Source of the DNA: Anaerolineaceae bacterium
Lineage (GTDB): Bacteria > Chloroflexota > Anaerolineae > Anaerolineales > Anaerolineaceae
Length of the DNA stretch: 18,945 nt
Assembly (NCBI GenBank): GCA_028714615.1
Contig: JAQTMA010000005.1
Span: 40,932 to 59,876 of the forward strand
Reading direction: 5' to 3'
Below are positions 1 through 6,496 of the stretch, in pieces (position 1 is the stretch's first letter; each line of letters begins with the position of its first letter). Under the pieces are notes generated by a model. That model saw nothing but the letters and a program-made list of their open reading frames with translations, had not been told where the DNA came from and searched no databases. The position numbers were made by a program, and so were the translations under genes.

Positions 1-2031
1 CTCGGCTCACGTTTGGAGATCGACCCCGACTTGCTCATCCCGGATGTTGACCGCTCGCTGCGAGAAGGTGCTATCTCGGCGATGGAATGGAATGGGCCGC
101 GTGAACAGTCGACCTATTACTGGCAATTCGTGGAGGCCGTGGCGCGCCATTTCCACATCGATTTGGACGCTCCGGTGCGAGAGCTGCCCAAGGATAAGCT
201 GGATAAGGTGTTGTATGGAACCGGCGGACAATCCGTCACCATCCATATCGAAGGGCGTAATGACCGCCGCTCAACGTTCCAGGCGCCTTTCGAGGGGGTG
301 ATCACGAACCTGGAGCGCCGTTATCGAGAGACCAATTCGGACTACATTCGTAACAAGATCTCTGAGTTTATGTGCGACCGGCCATGCCCAACCTGTAAGG
401 GGACGCGCTTGCGTCCTGAGGTGCTGGCGATCACCATCCTGGACGCGAATATCGTCGATGTTACCTCCTGGCCAGTCAATAAGACCCTGGATTGGGTCAC
501 CGCCCTGGGGGGTAAAGAAACCCAGCTCATCCGCCGCCAACAGGTGATCGCGGAACGCATCCTGCGCGAAATCCAGTCTCGCCTGGGCTTTCTGGTAGAC
601 GTGGGACTGGATTATCTGACGCTTAACCGCTCAGCAGCCTCGCTCTCCGGTGGGGAAGCCCAACGCATCCGGCTGGCAACCCAGATCGGATCCAAATTGA
701 TGGGCGTTTTATATGTACTGGATGAACCCTCGATTGGCCTGCACCCGCGCGATAACGGGCGTTTGCTGGCGACCCTGAAACATTTGCGTGACCTGGGCAA
801 CACCGTCCTGGTGGTGGAGCACGACGACGAAACCATCCGCACAGCAGATTGGATCCTCGACCTGGGGCCGGGCGCCGGGGAGCACGGCGGGCGCGTGGTA
901 GCCCAAGGGACGGTGAGCGATATCCTCGCGAATCAAGAATCGCTGACCGGCGCGTACCTCTCCCGGCGATTACAGGTGCCGCTTCCCGAGCAGCGCCGTA
1001 ACAGCAACGGCAAGCACCTGACCATCGTCGGCGCGCGTGCGAACAACCTCAAGAATCTCACCGTGGATGTGCCGCTGGGGAAGCTGGTATGTATAACCGG
1101 GGTATCCGGCTCAGGCAAATCGACATTGATGGTCGATGTCCTTTATAACGTATTAGCCCGCGAATTGAATGGGGCGCATACCCAGGCGGGCGATTACGAG
1201 CGCATCGATGGCATCCCCCTCCTGGATAAGATCATCAACATCGACCAGTCACCCATCGGCCGCACTCCTCGCTCAAATCCGGGTACGTACACGGGCATGT
1301 TCGATGAGATTCGCTCCTTGTTTGCCGAATTGCCCGAAAGTAAGATTCGCGGCTACAAAGCCGGGCGCTTTTCCTTCAACGTACATGGTGGTCGATGTGA
1401 AGCCTGCCAGGGGCAGGGGCAACTGCGCATCGAGATGCAGTTCCTCCCGGACGTCTACGTGCCATGCGATGTGTGCCACGGGGCGCGTTTCAACCGGGAA
1501 ACCTTGCAGGTGCAATTCAAGGGACTTTCAATTGCCGAGGTGTTGGATACCACCATCGATGCTGGCGTGGAGCTATTCAGTGCGTTCCCATCCATTTCCA
1601 ATAAGCTGCACACGCTGCAAGACGTCGGATTGGGATATGTGAAGATTGGACAACCGGCGCCCACCCTCTCCGGCGGCGAGGCGCAGCGGGTCAAGCTCGG
1701 GCGAGAGCTATCCCGCCGGGCGACAGGGCGCACCCTGTACGTGTTGGATGAACCCTCTGTAGGGCTACACGCCGCAGACGTTCACCGCTTGATCGAAGTG
1801 CTGCAGCGGCTGGTCGATGCGGGGAACTCGGTATTGATCATCGAACACAACCTGGATATCATCAAAGTAGCGGATTACGTCATCGACCTGGGTCCGGAAG
1901 GCGGCGACCGCGGCGGCGAGTTGATCGCAGAAGGTACCCCGGAAGAGATATGCCAGAATGAAAAGTCCTACACGGGGCAATTCCTGGCGCGCTACCTCAG
2001 CGAAGAGCACGCCGCCCAGATCAATCGTTAA
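1..2031 (+). CDS. uvrA: UvrA, excinuclease ABC subunit A (5' end outside window)
   Basis: UvrA is the damage-sensing ATPase of nucleotide excision repair; it loads UvrB onto DNA lesions in the cytoplasm. The reading frame is open from base 1, so the gene starts upstream; 676 C-terminal residues are visible of a protein normally about 940-970 long. Seen in order: a CxxCxG motif near base 385, the first ABC signature LSGGEAQR (643-666) with its Walker B LDEPSIGLH (718-744), the second Walker A GVSGSGKST (1099-1125), the second zinc-binding pair CEAC / CDVC (1396-1480), the second signature LSGGEAQR (about 1669-1692) and Walker B LDEPSVGLH (about 1744-1770). The first Walker A and first zinc module must lie before the window. 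The C-terminus is complete, with stop TAA at 2029-2031. No frameshift or lost key residue is seen. A strong hairpin begins 5 bases after the stop. Identity is certain from the paired UvrA-specific motifs. Confidence 0.98.
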   Translation, partial: LGSRLEIDPDLLIPDVDRSLREGAISAMEWNGPREQSTYYWQFVEAVARHFHIDLDAPVRELPKDKLDKVLYGTGGQSVTIHIEGRNDRRSTFQAPFEGVITNLERRYRETNSDYIRNKISEFMCDRPCPTCKGTRLRPEVLAITILDANIVDVTSWPVNKTLDWVTALGGKETQLIRRQQVIAERILREIQSRLGFLVDVGLDYLTLNRSAASLSGGEAQRIRLATQIGSKLMGVLYVLDEPSIGLHPRDNGRLLATLKHLRDLGNTVLVVEHDDETIRTADWILDLGPGAGEHGGRVVAQGTVSDILANQESLTGAYLSRRLQVPLPEQRRNSNGKHLTIVGARANNLKNLTVDVPLGKLVCITGVSGSGKSTLMVDVLYNVLARELNGAHTQAGDYERIDGIPLLDKIINIDQSPIGRTPRSNPGTYTGMFDEIRSLFAELPESKIRGYKAGRFSFNVHGGRCEACQGQGQLRIEMQFLPDVYVPCDVCHGARFNRETLQVQFKGLSIAEVLDTTIDAGVELFSAFPSISNKLHTLQDVGLGYVKIGQPAPTLSGGEAQRVKLGRELSRRATGRTLYVLDEPSVGLHAADVHRLIEVLQRLVDAGNSVLIIEHNLDIIKVADYVIDLGPEGGDRGGELIAEGTPEEICQNEKSYTGQFLARYLSEEHAAQINR

Positions 2032-2035
2032 CCGG

Positions 2036-2069
2036 TTTATCCACAAATTGCGCGTAATTTGCGGATAAA
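2036..2069. repeat. Imperfect palindrome after uvrA (TTTATCC...GGATAAA)
   Basis: The outer arms TTTATCC (2036-2042) and GGATAAA (2063-2069) pair over 7 bp. After one A/C mismatch the inner arms CAAATT and AATTTG pair over 6 bp around the loop GCGCGT (2050-2055). It begins 5 bases after the uvrA stop and is not followed by a T-run, so it is not a textbook Rho-independent terminator, although it could protect or end the uvrA mRNA. The arms resemble TTTATCCGCGAAT sequences at 4461 and 7678, which suggests a dispersed intergenic element. Confidence 0.75.
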
Positions 2070-2112
2070 TAGCTTTATCAGGTTTTCGTGGAACAAAAGA
2101 TTGTGATAAACC

Positions 2113-2144
2113 GTCTACTAAACGGGTGAAACCGTTGAGTAGAC
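2113..2144. repeat. Long hairpin in uvrA-LysM intergenic region
   Basis: GTCTACT (2113-2119) pairs with AGTAGAC (2138-2144). After a single A/G mismatch, AACGG (2121-2125) pairs with CCGTT (2132-2136), leaving the 6-base loop GTGAAA. Twelve of 13 positions pair, far better than expected by chance in a 32-base stretch. It lies between uvrA and the LysM gene with no T-run after it. It could be a 5' leader structure of the LysM transcript, an operator, or part of an untranslated RNA or repeat element; the sequence alone does not decide. Confidence 0.65.
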
Positions 2145-2147
2145 TCG

Positions 2148-2167
2148 CCTGATTCTGGAAAGTCAGG
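2148..2167. repeat. Short inverted repeat (CCTGA/TCAGG) before a TAAAAT box
   Basis: CCTGA (2148-2152) and TCAGG (2163-2167) flank a 10-base spacer. A TAAAAT sequence resembling a -10 element follows at once (2168-2173), but I could not find a convincing -35 element at the right distance. If TAAAAT is a real -10 element of the LysM gene promoter, this repeat would sit in the spacer, where an operator could lie. Confidence 0.35.
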
Positions 2168-2280
2168 TAAAATCGAAAATAACCCGCGAACGAACCGTAT
2201 ATCGCCGCGGAAAATCCCACCCGCCTTTGCGCTATAAGGCTGGACCCAAGTCGGGAAATCCATCAATCAGGAAAAAAACC

Positions 2281-3042
2281 ATGAGTCAAAAAAACTCAGC
2301 ACAGAACATTATCCAATCCTACCGCAAGCGCCAACAGATGGGTCCGTTCCTCATTGGCGGACTGGCTGTTTTGCTGGTCGTGGTGGGACTCCTGGTCCTG
2401 GTCATCTGGTTGACCGGGCCTAACCGGCCAGGGTTGGCTCTCTTTGCGACCCGCACACCGACGCCTACTCTCACCCTTACAGCCACCCCTGTAACCCCCA
2501 CCAACACGGCTACACAGATCCCTACAGAAACCCAGACGCCTACGATCACCGTGACCCCCACTGCCAGCGGGCCATTCGCATACATCGTGCTGGAGAAAGA
2601 TACCTGTTGGGATATCGCCGCGAAATTCAAAGTCGACCTGATGGTCTTGTTGGCTCTCAACAACTTCGCCGCAGATGCATGCCCGATCAATCCTGGGGAT
2701 GAGATCAAGATCCCAGCGCCAGATACCCAACTGCCCACCGCTACGGCGGTCCCGACCAACTTCCGCGGAGAGATAACCTATACCGTCCAAATGGGTGATA
2801 CCCTGGCCTCCATTGCCTATCAGTTCAACTCAACCGAGGCTGCCATCATCGCCAGGAACAAGATCAAGGACAAGAATAAGATCAACTTCGGCGATAAATT
2901 GATCGTCCAGGTGAACATTGCCACGCACGTGCCCACGAAGGCGCCTACCAGCACCCGGGGACCCGGTACGGCCGCCCCCACCACAGCCGCAACGGTTGCT
3001 CCAACGGTCGTCGCTACGGCCACAGCGACCAAACAGCCGTAA
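2281..3042 (+). CDS. Membrane-anchored protein with two LysM domains
   Basis: This 253-residue protein probably binds peptidoglycan or a related cell-surface glycan. Residues 1-20 are polar and basic, 22-45 form one hydrophobic membrane segment, and a Thr/Pro-rich linker (about 56-97) leads to LysM 1 (100-145, ...VLEKDTCWDIA...LNN...CPINPGDEIKIP). LysM 2 spans about 166-210 (YTVQMGDTLASIA...INFGDKLIV), and a Thr/Ala/Pro-rich tail ends the protein. LysM 1 carries a Cys pair (C109, C134) in the KDTCW and CPINPG positions, and has VLEKDT where GDT is usual. I chose ATG 2281 because AGGA at 2269-2272 lies 8 bases upstream; an in-frame TTG at 2227 would add 18 residues without a good ribosome site. 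The orientation is probably cytoplasmic N-terminus with LysM domains outside. There is no visible hydrolase domain, so the role is likely structural or adhesive. It may be co-transcribed with the next gene, 75 bases away. Confidence 0.9.
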   Translation: MSQKNSAQNIIQSYRKRQQMGPFLIGGLAVLLVVVGLLVLVIWLTGPNRPGLALFATRTPTPTLTLTATPVTPTNTATQIPTETQTPTITVTPTASGPFAYIVLEKDTCWDIAAKFKVDLMVLLALNNFAADACPINPGDEIKIPAPDTQLPTATAVPTNFRGEITYTVQMGDTLASIAYQFNSTEAAIIARNKIKDKNKINFGDKLIVQVNIATHVPTKAPTSTRGPGTAAPTTAATVAPTVVATATATKQP

Positions 3043-3059
3043 AACCCACGAAGTGCATT

Positions 3060-3099
3060 GTAGGGGCGACCAATTCGTGCACGAATTGGTCGCCCCTAC
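3060..3099. repeat. Perfect 40-base palindrome
   Basis: The left arm GTAGGGGCGACCAATTCGTG (3060-3079) is the exact reverse complement of the right arm (3080-3099), with no unpaired centre in the DNA. In RNA it would fold to a stem of about 18 bp with a 4-base loop. It fills most of the gap between the LysM and beta-propeller genes, starting 17 bases after one stop and ending 18 bases before the next start. No T-run follows, so it is not a simple terminator. The GTAGGGGCGACC / GGTCGCCCCTAC ends recall short inverted-repeat elements I remember as scattered in intergenic DNA of several bacterial groups; that recollection is not verified here. Confidence 0.9.
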
Positions 3100-3117
3100 C
3101 GTATTGTGGGATCTGTT

Positions 3118-4452
3118 GTGAGGAAATTCCTTCCCCTTCTGTTACTGATGATCACTGCCGGATTAGCCTACCTGGCTTATACCCGTCTGGCAGGCGTTCG
3201 AGTCAGCACGTTTTCGCCTGCCAACGACGCTGAGGTAAGCCCGCGAACCAGCATCCGGTTGGAATTCGACCGTCCCATGGATGCTGCCAACGTCGAAGCG
3301 GCCTTCAGCCTCTCTCCGGCGGTTGTAGGGCGTTGGCAGTGGAACGGCCAGGAAGCCACCTTTACGCCGGAAAAGGCGTTCGAGCCGGGGGTGGACTACC
3401 AGGCGAGCTTGAGGAGCGGCGCCCGCAGCCTGCAAGGGAATCAAACGCTGCGGGCGGTCTCCTGGTCATTTCAGGTGCGACGCCCGTGGGTGGTTTACCT
3501 GCACCCGTTATACGGCCAGCGCCAGTTGTGGCGAATTCCAGCGGCAGGGGGAAAAGCCGAACAGATCACCCGGAATGGGGGGGGTATCCTTGATTTCGCC
3601 GTCTCCACCGACGGGGAAGCAATCGTATATTCCGTGCAAAAATCAGGCGGGGGGGCTGACCTGTGGGAAATAAGCAGGGAGGGAGTGGGCGCTCGCCGCC
3701 TGGTCGATTGTGGGGATGCCGTGTGCCGCAACCCGGTATGGTCTCCGGATGCCTCTACGATTGCGTATAGCCAATCAGATCTCCCGGTAACAGCCGCGGG
3801 GTCTGCCGGGCAAATCTGGCTGGCGGATGCACGCACCGGCAAGACCGCTCCCATCGATAAAACTATCCCTATCATAGGAAGTGAGCTGAATTGGTCGCCG
3901 GATAGCGCGCGATTGGCGTTCTACGATGCCGGACTACACGCGATTCGCGTCCTTAGCCTGAACCGAGACCCGGAAGTTCACTTACAGACTACTCAGGAAG
4001 GGGTAGGTGTGTGGCTGCCTGGTGGACAGCGCATCGCCTACCTTGACGAGCGTCTTTCCGGCCTGACATCGTACCGGGCGGTGGTGATCTATGACTTCAA
4101 GAGCAAATCCGCCGAAACCTTGCTGGGACAAGCCGGCGATACCGATTTTGGACTGCCGGATTGGTCCCCCGATGGCAACTGGTTGGTAGTTGGACAGCGT
4201 AAACCGGGAGGCAACCCGTCGCGGCGCTTGTGGCTGGTACAAGCGGATGGAAAACCGGTTCAGCCCATTGCAGATGACCCGACCTCAAATGCCGCTTTCG
4301 CTCATTGGGACCCTTGGGGGAGAAGCGTCGTCTTCCTGCGGGTGAAGACGGGAGTAGCTGCTGCTACCTCGGAGGTGGTTATCTGGGAACGGGCAAGTAA
4401 TGGATTACGCGTCTTGGTGGAGGATGGCGCTCTCCCCCAGTGGCTGCCATGA
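3118..4452 (+). CDS. Membrane-anchored Ig-like (Big_5) plus TolB-type beta-propeller protein
   Basis: This predicted 444-residue extracytoplasmic protein has an N-terminal signal or anchor segment (residues 5-24). An Ig-like domain of the Big_5/SbsA type (about 29-122) follows; it contains FSPANDAEVSPRTSIRLEFD and LSPAVVGRWQW. The rest (about 123-444) forms PD40/WD40-like repeats as in TolB, seen as repeated WSPDA, WSPDS and WSPDGNWLV cores followed by strands such as IAYS, LAFYD and LVVG. Such propellers usually mediate protein contacts; no catalytic motif is seen. The start is not certain. GTG 3118 gives the natural MRKFLPLLLL signal start with a weak GGGA upstream; GTG 3106 would add 4 residues and has no ribosome site. 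The gene follows the LysM gene across the 40-base palindrome, and both products look surface-exposed, so a joint envelope role is plausible but inferred. Confidence 0.85.
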   Translation: MRKFLPLLLLMITAGLAYLAYTRLAGVRVSTFSPANDAEVSPRTSIRLEFDRPMDAANVEAAFSLSPAVVGRWQWNGQEATFTPEKAFEPGVDYQASLRSGARSLQGNQTLRAVSWSFQVRRPWVVYLHPLYGQRQLWRIPAAGGKAEQITRNGGGILDFAVSTDGEAIVYSVQKSGGGADLWEISREGVGARRLVDCGDAVCRNPVWSPDASTIAYSQSDLPVTAAGSAGQIWLADARTGKTAPIDKTIPIIGSELNWSPDSARLAFYDAGLHAIRVLSLNRDPEVHLQTTQEGVGVWLPGGQRIAYLDERLSGLTSYRAVVIYDFKSKSAETLLGQAGDTDFGLPDWSPDGNWLVVGQRKPGGNPSRRLWLVQADGKPVQPIADDPTSNAAFAHWDPWGRSVVFLRVKTGVAAATSEVVIWERASNGLRVLVEDGALPQWLP

Positions 4453-4461
4453 ATCATGAGT

Positions 4462-4549
4462 TTATCCGCGAATAAGAAAAACCAAGCGAACAGACTGTTC
4501 TTATTAAGCCCTTTCTAATAAGTTGCTTCTTCGCATAATGCGCGGATAA
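4462..4549. terminator. Palindrome-rich convergent intergenic region, probable bidirectional 3' end
   Basis: Between two convergent genes, outer arms TTATCCGCG (4462-4470) and CGCGGATAA (4541-4549) are exact inverted copies. Nested inside are GAACA-GAC-TGTTC (4488-4500) and a 7-bp stem CTTATTA / TAATAAG (4500-4506 and 4516-4522) around a 9-base loop. The inner AT-rich stem could serve as a weak terminator on either strand, although neither side has a clean T-run. The outer arms match the TTTATCC element after uvrA. The call as a terminator is inferred from position and structure. Confidence 0.4.
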
Positions 4550-4554
4550 GTTCT

Positions 4555-5688
4555 TTACCTCAAGGCGGAGCGAATTTCACTCTGTACATATCCATCCGGC
4601 TCGAAGTGCAAGGCGCGCTCGAGTTTTGCCTTTGCCTGCTTCCCCCCGATTTGGCCGATGGCCCAGGCGACATGCCCGCGTACCAGGGCTTCAGGGTCCG
4701 TTTCGAGCGCCCGATTGAGATGCGGTAACGTGGATGGATCGGCCAGGTTGCCCATAGCGACAGCCACATTGCGCAGGTAACCGCGACGGTGCGGGCGCAG
4801 GATGGGGCTGCCGCGGAATTTTTGGTTGAACTCCTGGGAACCGAGCTGCAGCTCAACCCGGAGTTCGGGTTGTGGAATGCCTGATCGCGGCACCATTTCT
4901 ATATCCGCTGGCAGGTGAGCAAAGCGTAGGTTCCACGGGCAGACCTGCTGGCAGATGTCGCAACCAAAGACCCAGTCTCCTATGGGTTTGCGTATCTCGG
5001 CCGGGATGGATGCTTTATTTTCAATCGTCAGGTAAGAAATGCAGCGACCGGCGTCGATGGTGCGATCCGGCAGAATGCAACTGGTTGGGCAGGCGTCGAT
5101 ACAGCGGCGGCACCCGCCGCAATAATCGTGCTCCACAGGATCGCTTGGTTCGAGTTCTACATCCAGGAAAAGCTCACCCAATAAAAAATATGACCCGAAG
5201 CGCGGATGGATCAGGCAGGTATTCTTGCCAATCCAGCCAAGGCCAGCCCGTTGAGCCAAGTCTCGCTCCAGGATAGGGCCGGTATCGGTATACGCGCGCC
5301 GGTGGATGGCGACGCCGAACTGTTTTTCGATCCGCTCAGCCAATTCAATCAGGCGGGAGGGGATAACTTCGTGGTAATCATTTCCCCAGGCGTAAGCGGC
5401 CACGCGGCCGTAGCCTGCATGAGACTCCTGTTCGGCCGGGTTGGCATATGGAATGCCCACAGAGAGGATCGAACGGACTCCCGATAAAATCCGGCGTGGG
5501 TTCGCTCGTCGTTCGAGCGCGCGCTCCGAGGCCAGGTATCCCATCTCTGCCTGGCGGCCAGCGGTCAGCCAGTTGGCGAAAACAGAAAAATGCGCCGGAG
5601 GTTCCGGGAGCGCTACCCCCATGAGTGGAAAGCCGAGGCGCAATGCCTCGGCTTTGATGGTGGTAGTGAGGGCGGACGTAGCTTCCAA
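4555..5688 (-). CDS. queG: Epoxyqueuosine reductase QueG
   Basis: QueG is the cytoplasmic cobalamin- and iron-sulfur-dependent enzyme that reduces epoxyqueuosine to queuosine in the tRNA wobble position, the last step of queuosine synthesis. The 377-residue length fits the family. Seen: RANPRRIL (61-68) and YTDTGPILERDLA (133-145), whose D135 corresponds to the conserved Asp proposed as proton donor; GLGWIGKNTCLI (149-160); the first ferredoxin-type cluster motif CGGCRRCIDACP (190-201); the second set C216, C243, C246, C250 (CDICQQVCP); and a C-terminal HEAT-like part (about 300-377) with RGYLRNVAVAMGNL and RGHVAWAIGQIG. The start is TTG 5688, with AGG 6 bases upstream; it lies 7 bases after the stop of the preceding lipoprotein gene, so the two are probably co-transcribed and perhaps translationally coupled. 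The next ATG (codon 23) would remove conserved sequence. The 3' end meets the beta-propeller gene tail to tail. Confidence 0.96.
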   Translation of the reverse strand: MEATSALTTTIKAEALRLGFPLMGVALPEPPAHFSVFANWLTAGRQAEMGYLASERALERRANPRRILSGVRSILSVGIPYANPAEQESHAGYGRVAAYAWGNDYHEVIPSRLIELAERIEKQFGVAIHRRAYTDTGPILERDLAQRAGLGWIGKNTCLIHPRFGSYFLLGELFLDVELEPSDPVEHDYCGGCRRCIDACPTSCILPDRTIDAGRCISYLTIENKASIPAEIRKPIGDWVFGCDICQQVCPWNLRFAHLPADIEMVPRSGIPQPELRVELQLGSQEFNQKFRGSPILRPHRRGYLRNVAVAMGNLADPSTLPHLNRALETDPEALVRGHVAWAIGQIGGKQAKAKLERALHFEPDGYVQSEIRSALR

Positions 5689-5695
5689 TGGCTGC

Positions 5696-6397
5696 CTAGG
5701 GAGTCGGGGTGTTGGTCGGGACTTCCGTGGTAGCTGCTGTCGTAGCCGAAGGCACCACGGTGATCGTTACGGTGGGCGGGTTACCAACCACAATCTGGAT
5801 ATAGAGCGGGAAGAAGTTGACCCCATCCGCGTTGGTCATTACCCAGTTGCCCATGTATGTGCCGGTGCTCAGGGGGGCTGTCAGGTTGACGCCTACTTCG
5901 ACAGTCTCGTTTGGTTTTACTTCCTTAGGAAAATTCGTGCTGGCAGCGCCGCCCATCTGAGCCCCGCTGTAATAGCGTAACAAGTAAGCGGTTGTCCAGG
6001 TAGATGTACCTACATTTTTAACTTTCCAGGTCAGAGTGAACTGCTGCCCGGGATTGACCTTGGTATTATCCGCTACGCTCTGGCTGACAAACTCAGCCCG
6101 GTCGGGAGAGACAGGCCGGGTGGCGGTGAAGACCGGAACCGGACTGGTTCCGACGGTGGGAACGGTTGCGGCAGCAGTGGAAGCCTGAGTCGGCTCAGTG
6201 GTGCTGGTTGGGGCGGTGGTGACGGTGGCAGAAGGCGTTAGTTCGCCAGCTTTGGTTAGCTCGGCCTGTACTGTCCCCGCGGCCTGCGTATAGACTGCGT
6301 TGGCATCGGTAGTTGGGGTTGCCTTGGCGCTACAAGCGCTCAATGTCAGTGCGCCAGCAGCGAAAACCATCCAGGCAACATTTTTATAACGAAACAT
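5696..6397 (-). CDS. Lipoprotein with NBR1-type Ig-like domain (paralog 1)
   Basis: This 233-residue predicted lipoprotein has a signal peptide ending in the lipobox L19-S-A-C22. A Thr/Ala/Pro-rich linker (23-98) leads to one NBR1-type Ig-like domain at about 99-204 (FVSQSVADNTKVNPGQQFTL, WKVKNVGTSTW, GNWVMTNADGV), and the protein ends in a Thr/Pro-rich tail. In bacteria such domains are found on secreted and surface proteins and are thought to bind other proteins or polymers; no enzymatic motif is seen. ATG 6397 is preceded by GGAGG with 6-base spacing, a strong ribosome site. A probable promoter lies at 6451-6479. The region after the lipobox (QAAGTVQAELT) resembles TAAALTVQALS in the next upstream lipoprotein, so the two are paralogs. 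It is followed after 7 bases by queG, an unexpected partner. The fold assignment is firm; the function is unknown. Confidence 0.9.
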   Translation of the reverse strand: MFRYKNVAWMVFAAGALTLSACSAKATPTTDANAVYTQAAGTVQAELTKAGELTPSATVTTAPTSTTEPTQASTAAATVPTVGTSPVPVFTATRPVSPDRAEFVSQSVADNTKVNPGQQFTLTWKVKNVGTSTWTTAYLLRYYSGAQMGGAASTNFPKEVKPNETVEVGVNLTAPLSTGTYMGNWVMTNADGVNFFPLYIQIVVGNPPTVTITVVPSATTAATTEVPTNTPTP

Positions 6398-6450
6398 GCA
6401 TATCCTCCAGTGAACTCGAGAAAAAGCCGGCTTTATGTAAGCCAGGGGTT

Positions 6451-6479
6451 ATTGTCAAACCAGCCGGAGATCTTGTCAA
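6451..6479 (-). promoter_or_regulatory. Putative sigma70-type promoter for lipoprotein 1-queG
   Basis: On the minus strand a consensus -35 TTGACA (6474-6479) is followed after 17 bases by GACAAT (6451-6456), which matches 4 of 6 positions of TATAAT. A second TTGACA lies at 6453-6458, with a poorer ATAAAG at 16-base spacing (6431-6436). Both fall in the 99-base gap upstream of the lipoprotein ATG. This would allow lipoprotein 1 and queG to be expressed apart from the genes upstream. The call rests on sequence match only. Confidence 0.45.
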
Positions 6480-6496
6480 GAGGCAGTTGCTCCGGA

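Noticed and set aside
2227..2280. Earlier TTG start of the LysM protein
   Set aside because: No ribosome site before it, whereas ATG 2281 has AGGA at a normal distance and gives a usual N-terminus before the membrane segment.
2296..2790. 164-residue minus-strand open frame
   Set aside because: Antisense to the LysM gene; its composition mirrors the Thr/Pro-rich coding strand.
4488..4500. GAACA-GAC-TGTTC as a possible LexA/SOS box
   Set aside because: It resembles Gram-positive SOS boxes, and uvrA is nearby, but it lies between two converging 3' ends and cannot control a promoter there.
5441..5980. 179-residue plus-strand open frame
   Set aside because: It runs antisense to queG and lipoprotein 1, both firmly identified; Arg/Ser/Gly-rich shadow translation without domain features.
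6423..6434. AAAGCCGGCTTT as a terminator between the lipoprotein genes
   Set aside because: The 12-base palindrome leaves a stem of only 4-5 bp and lies downstream of the likely promoter, inside the lipoprotein 1 leader.
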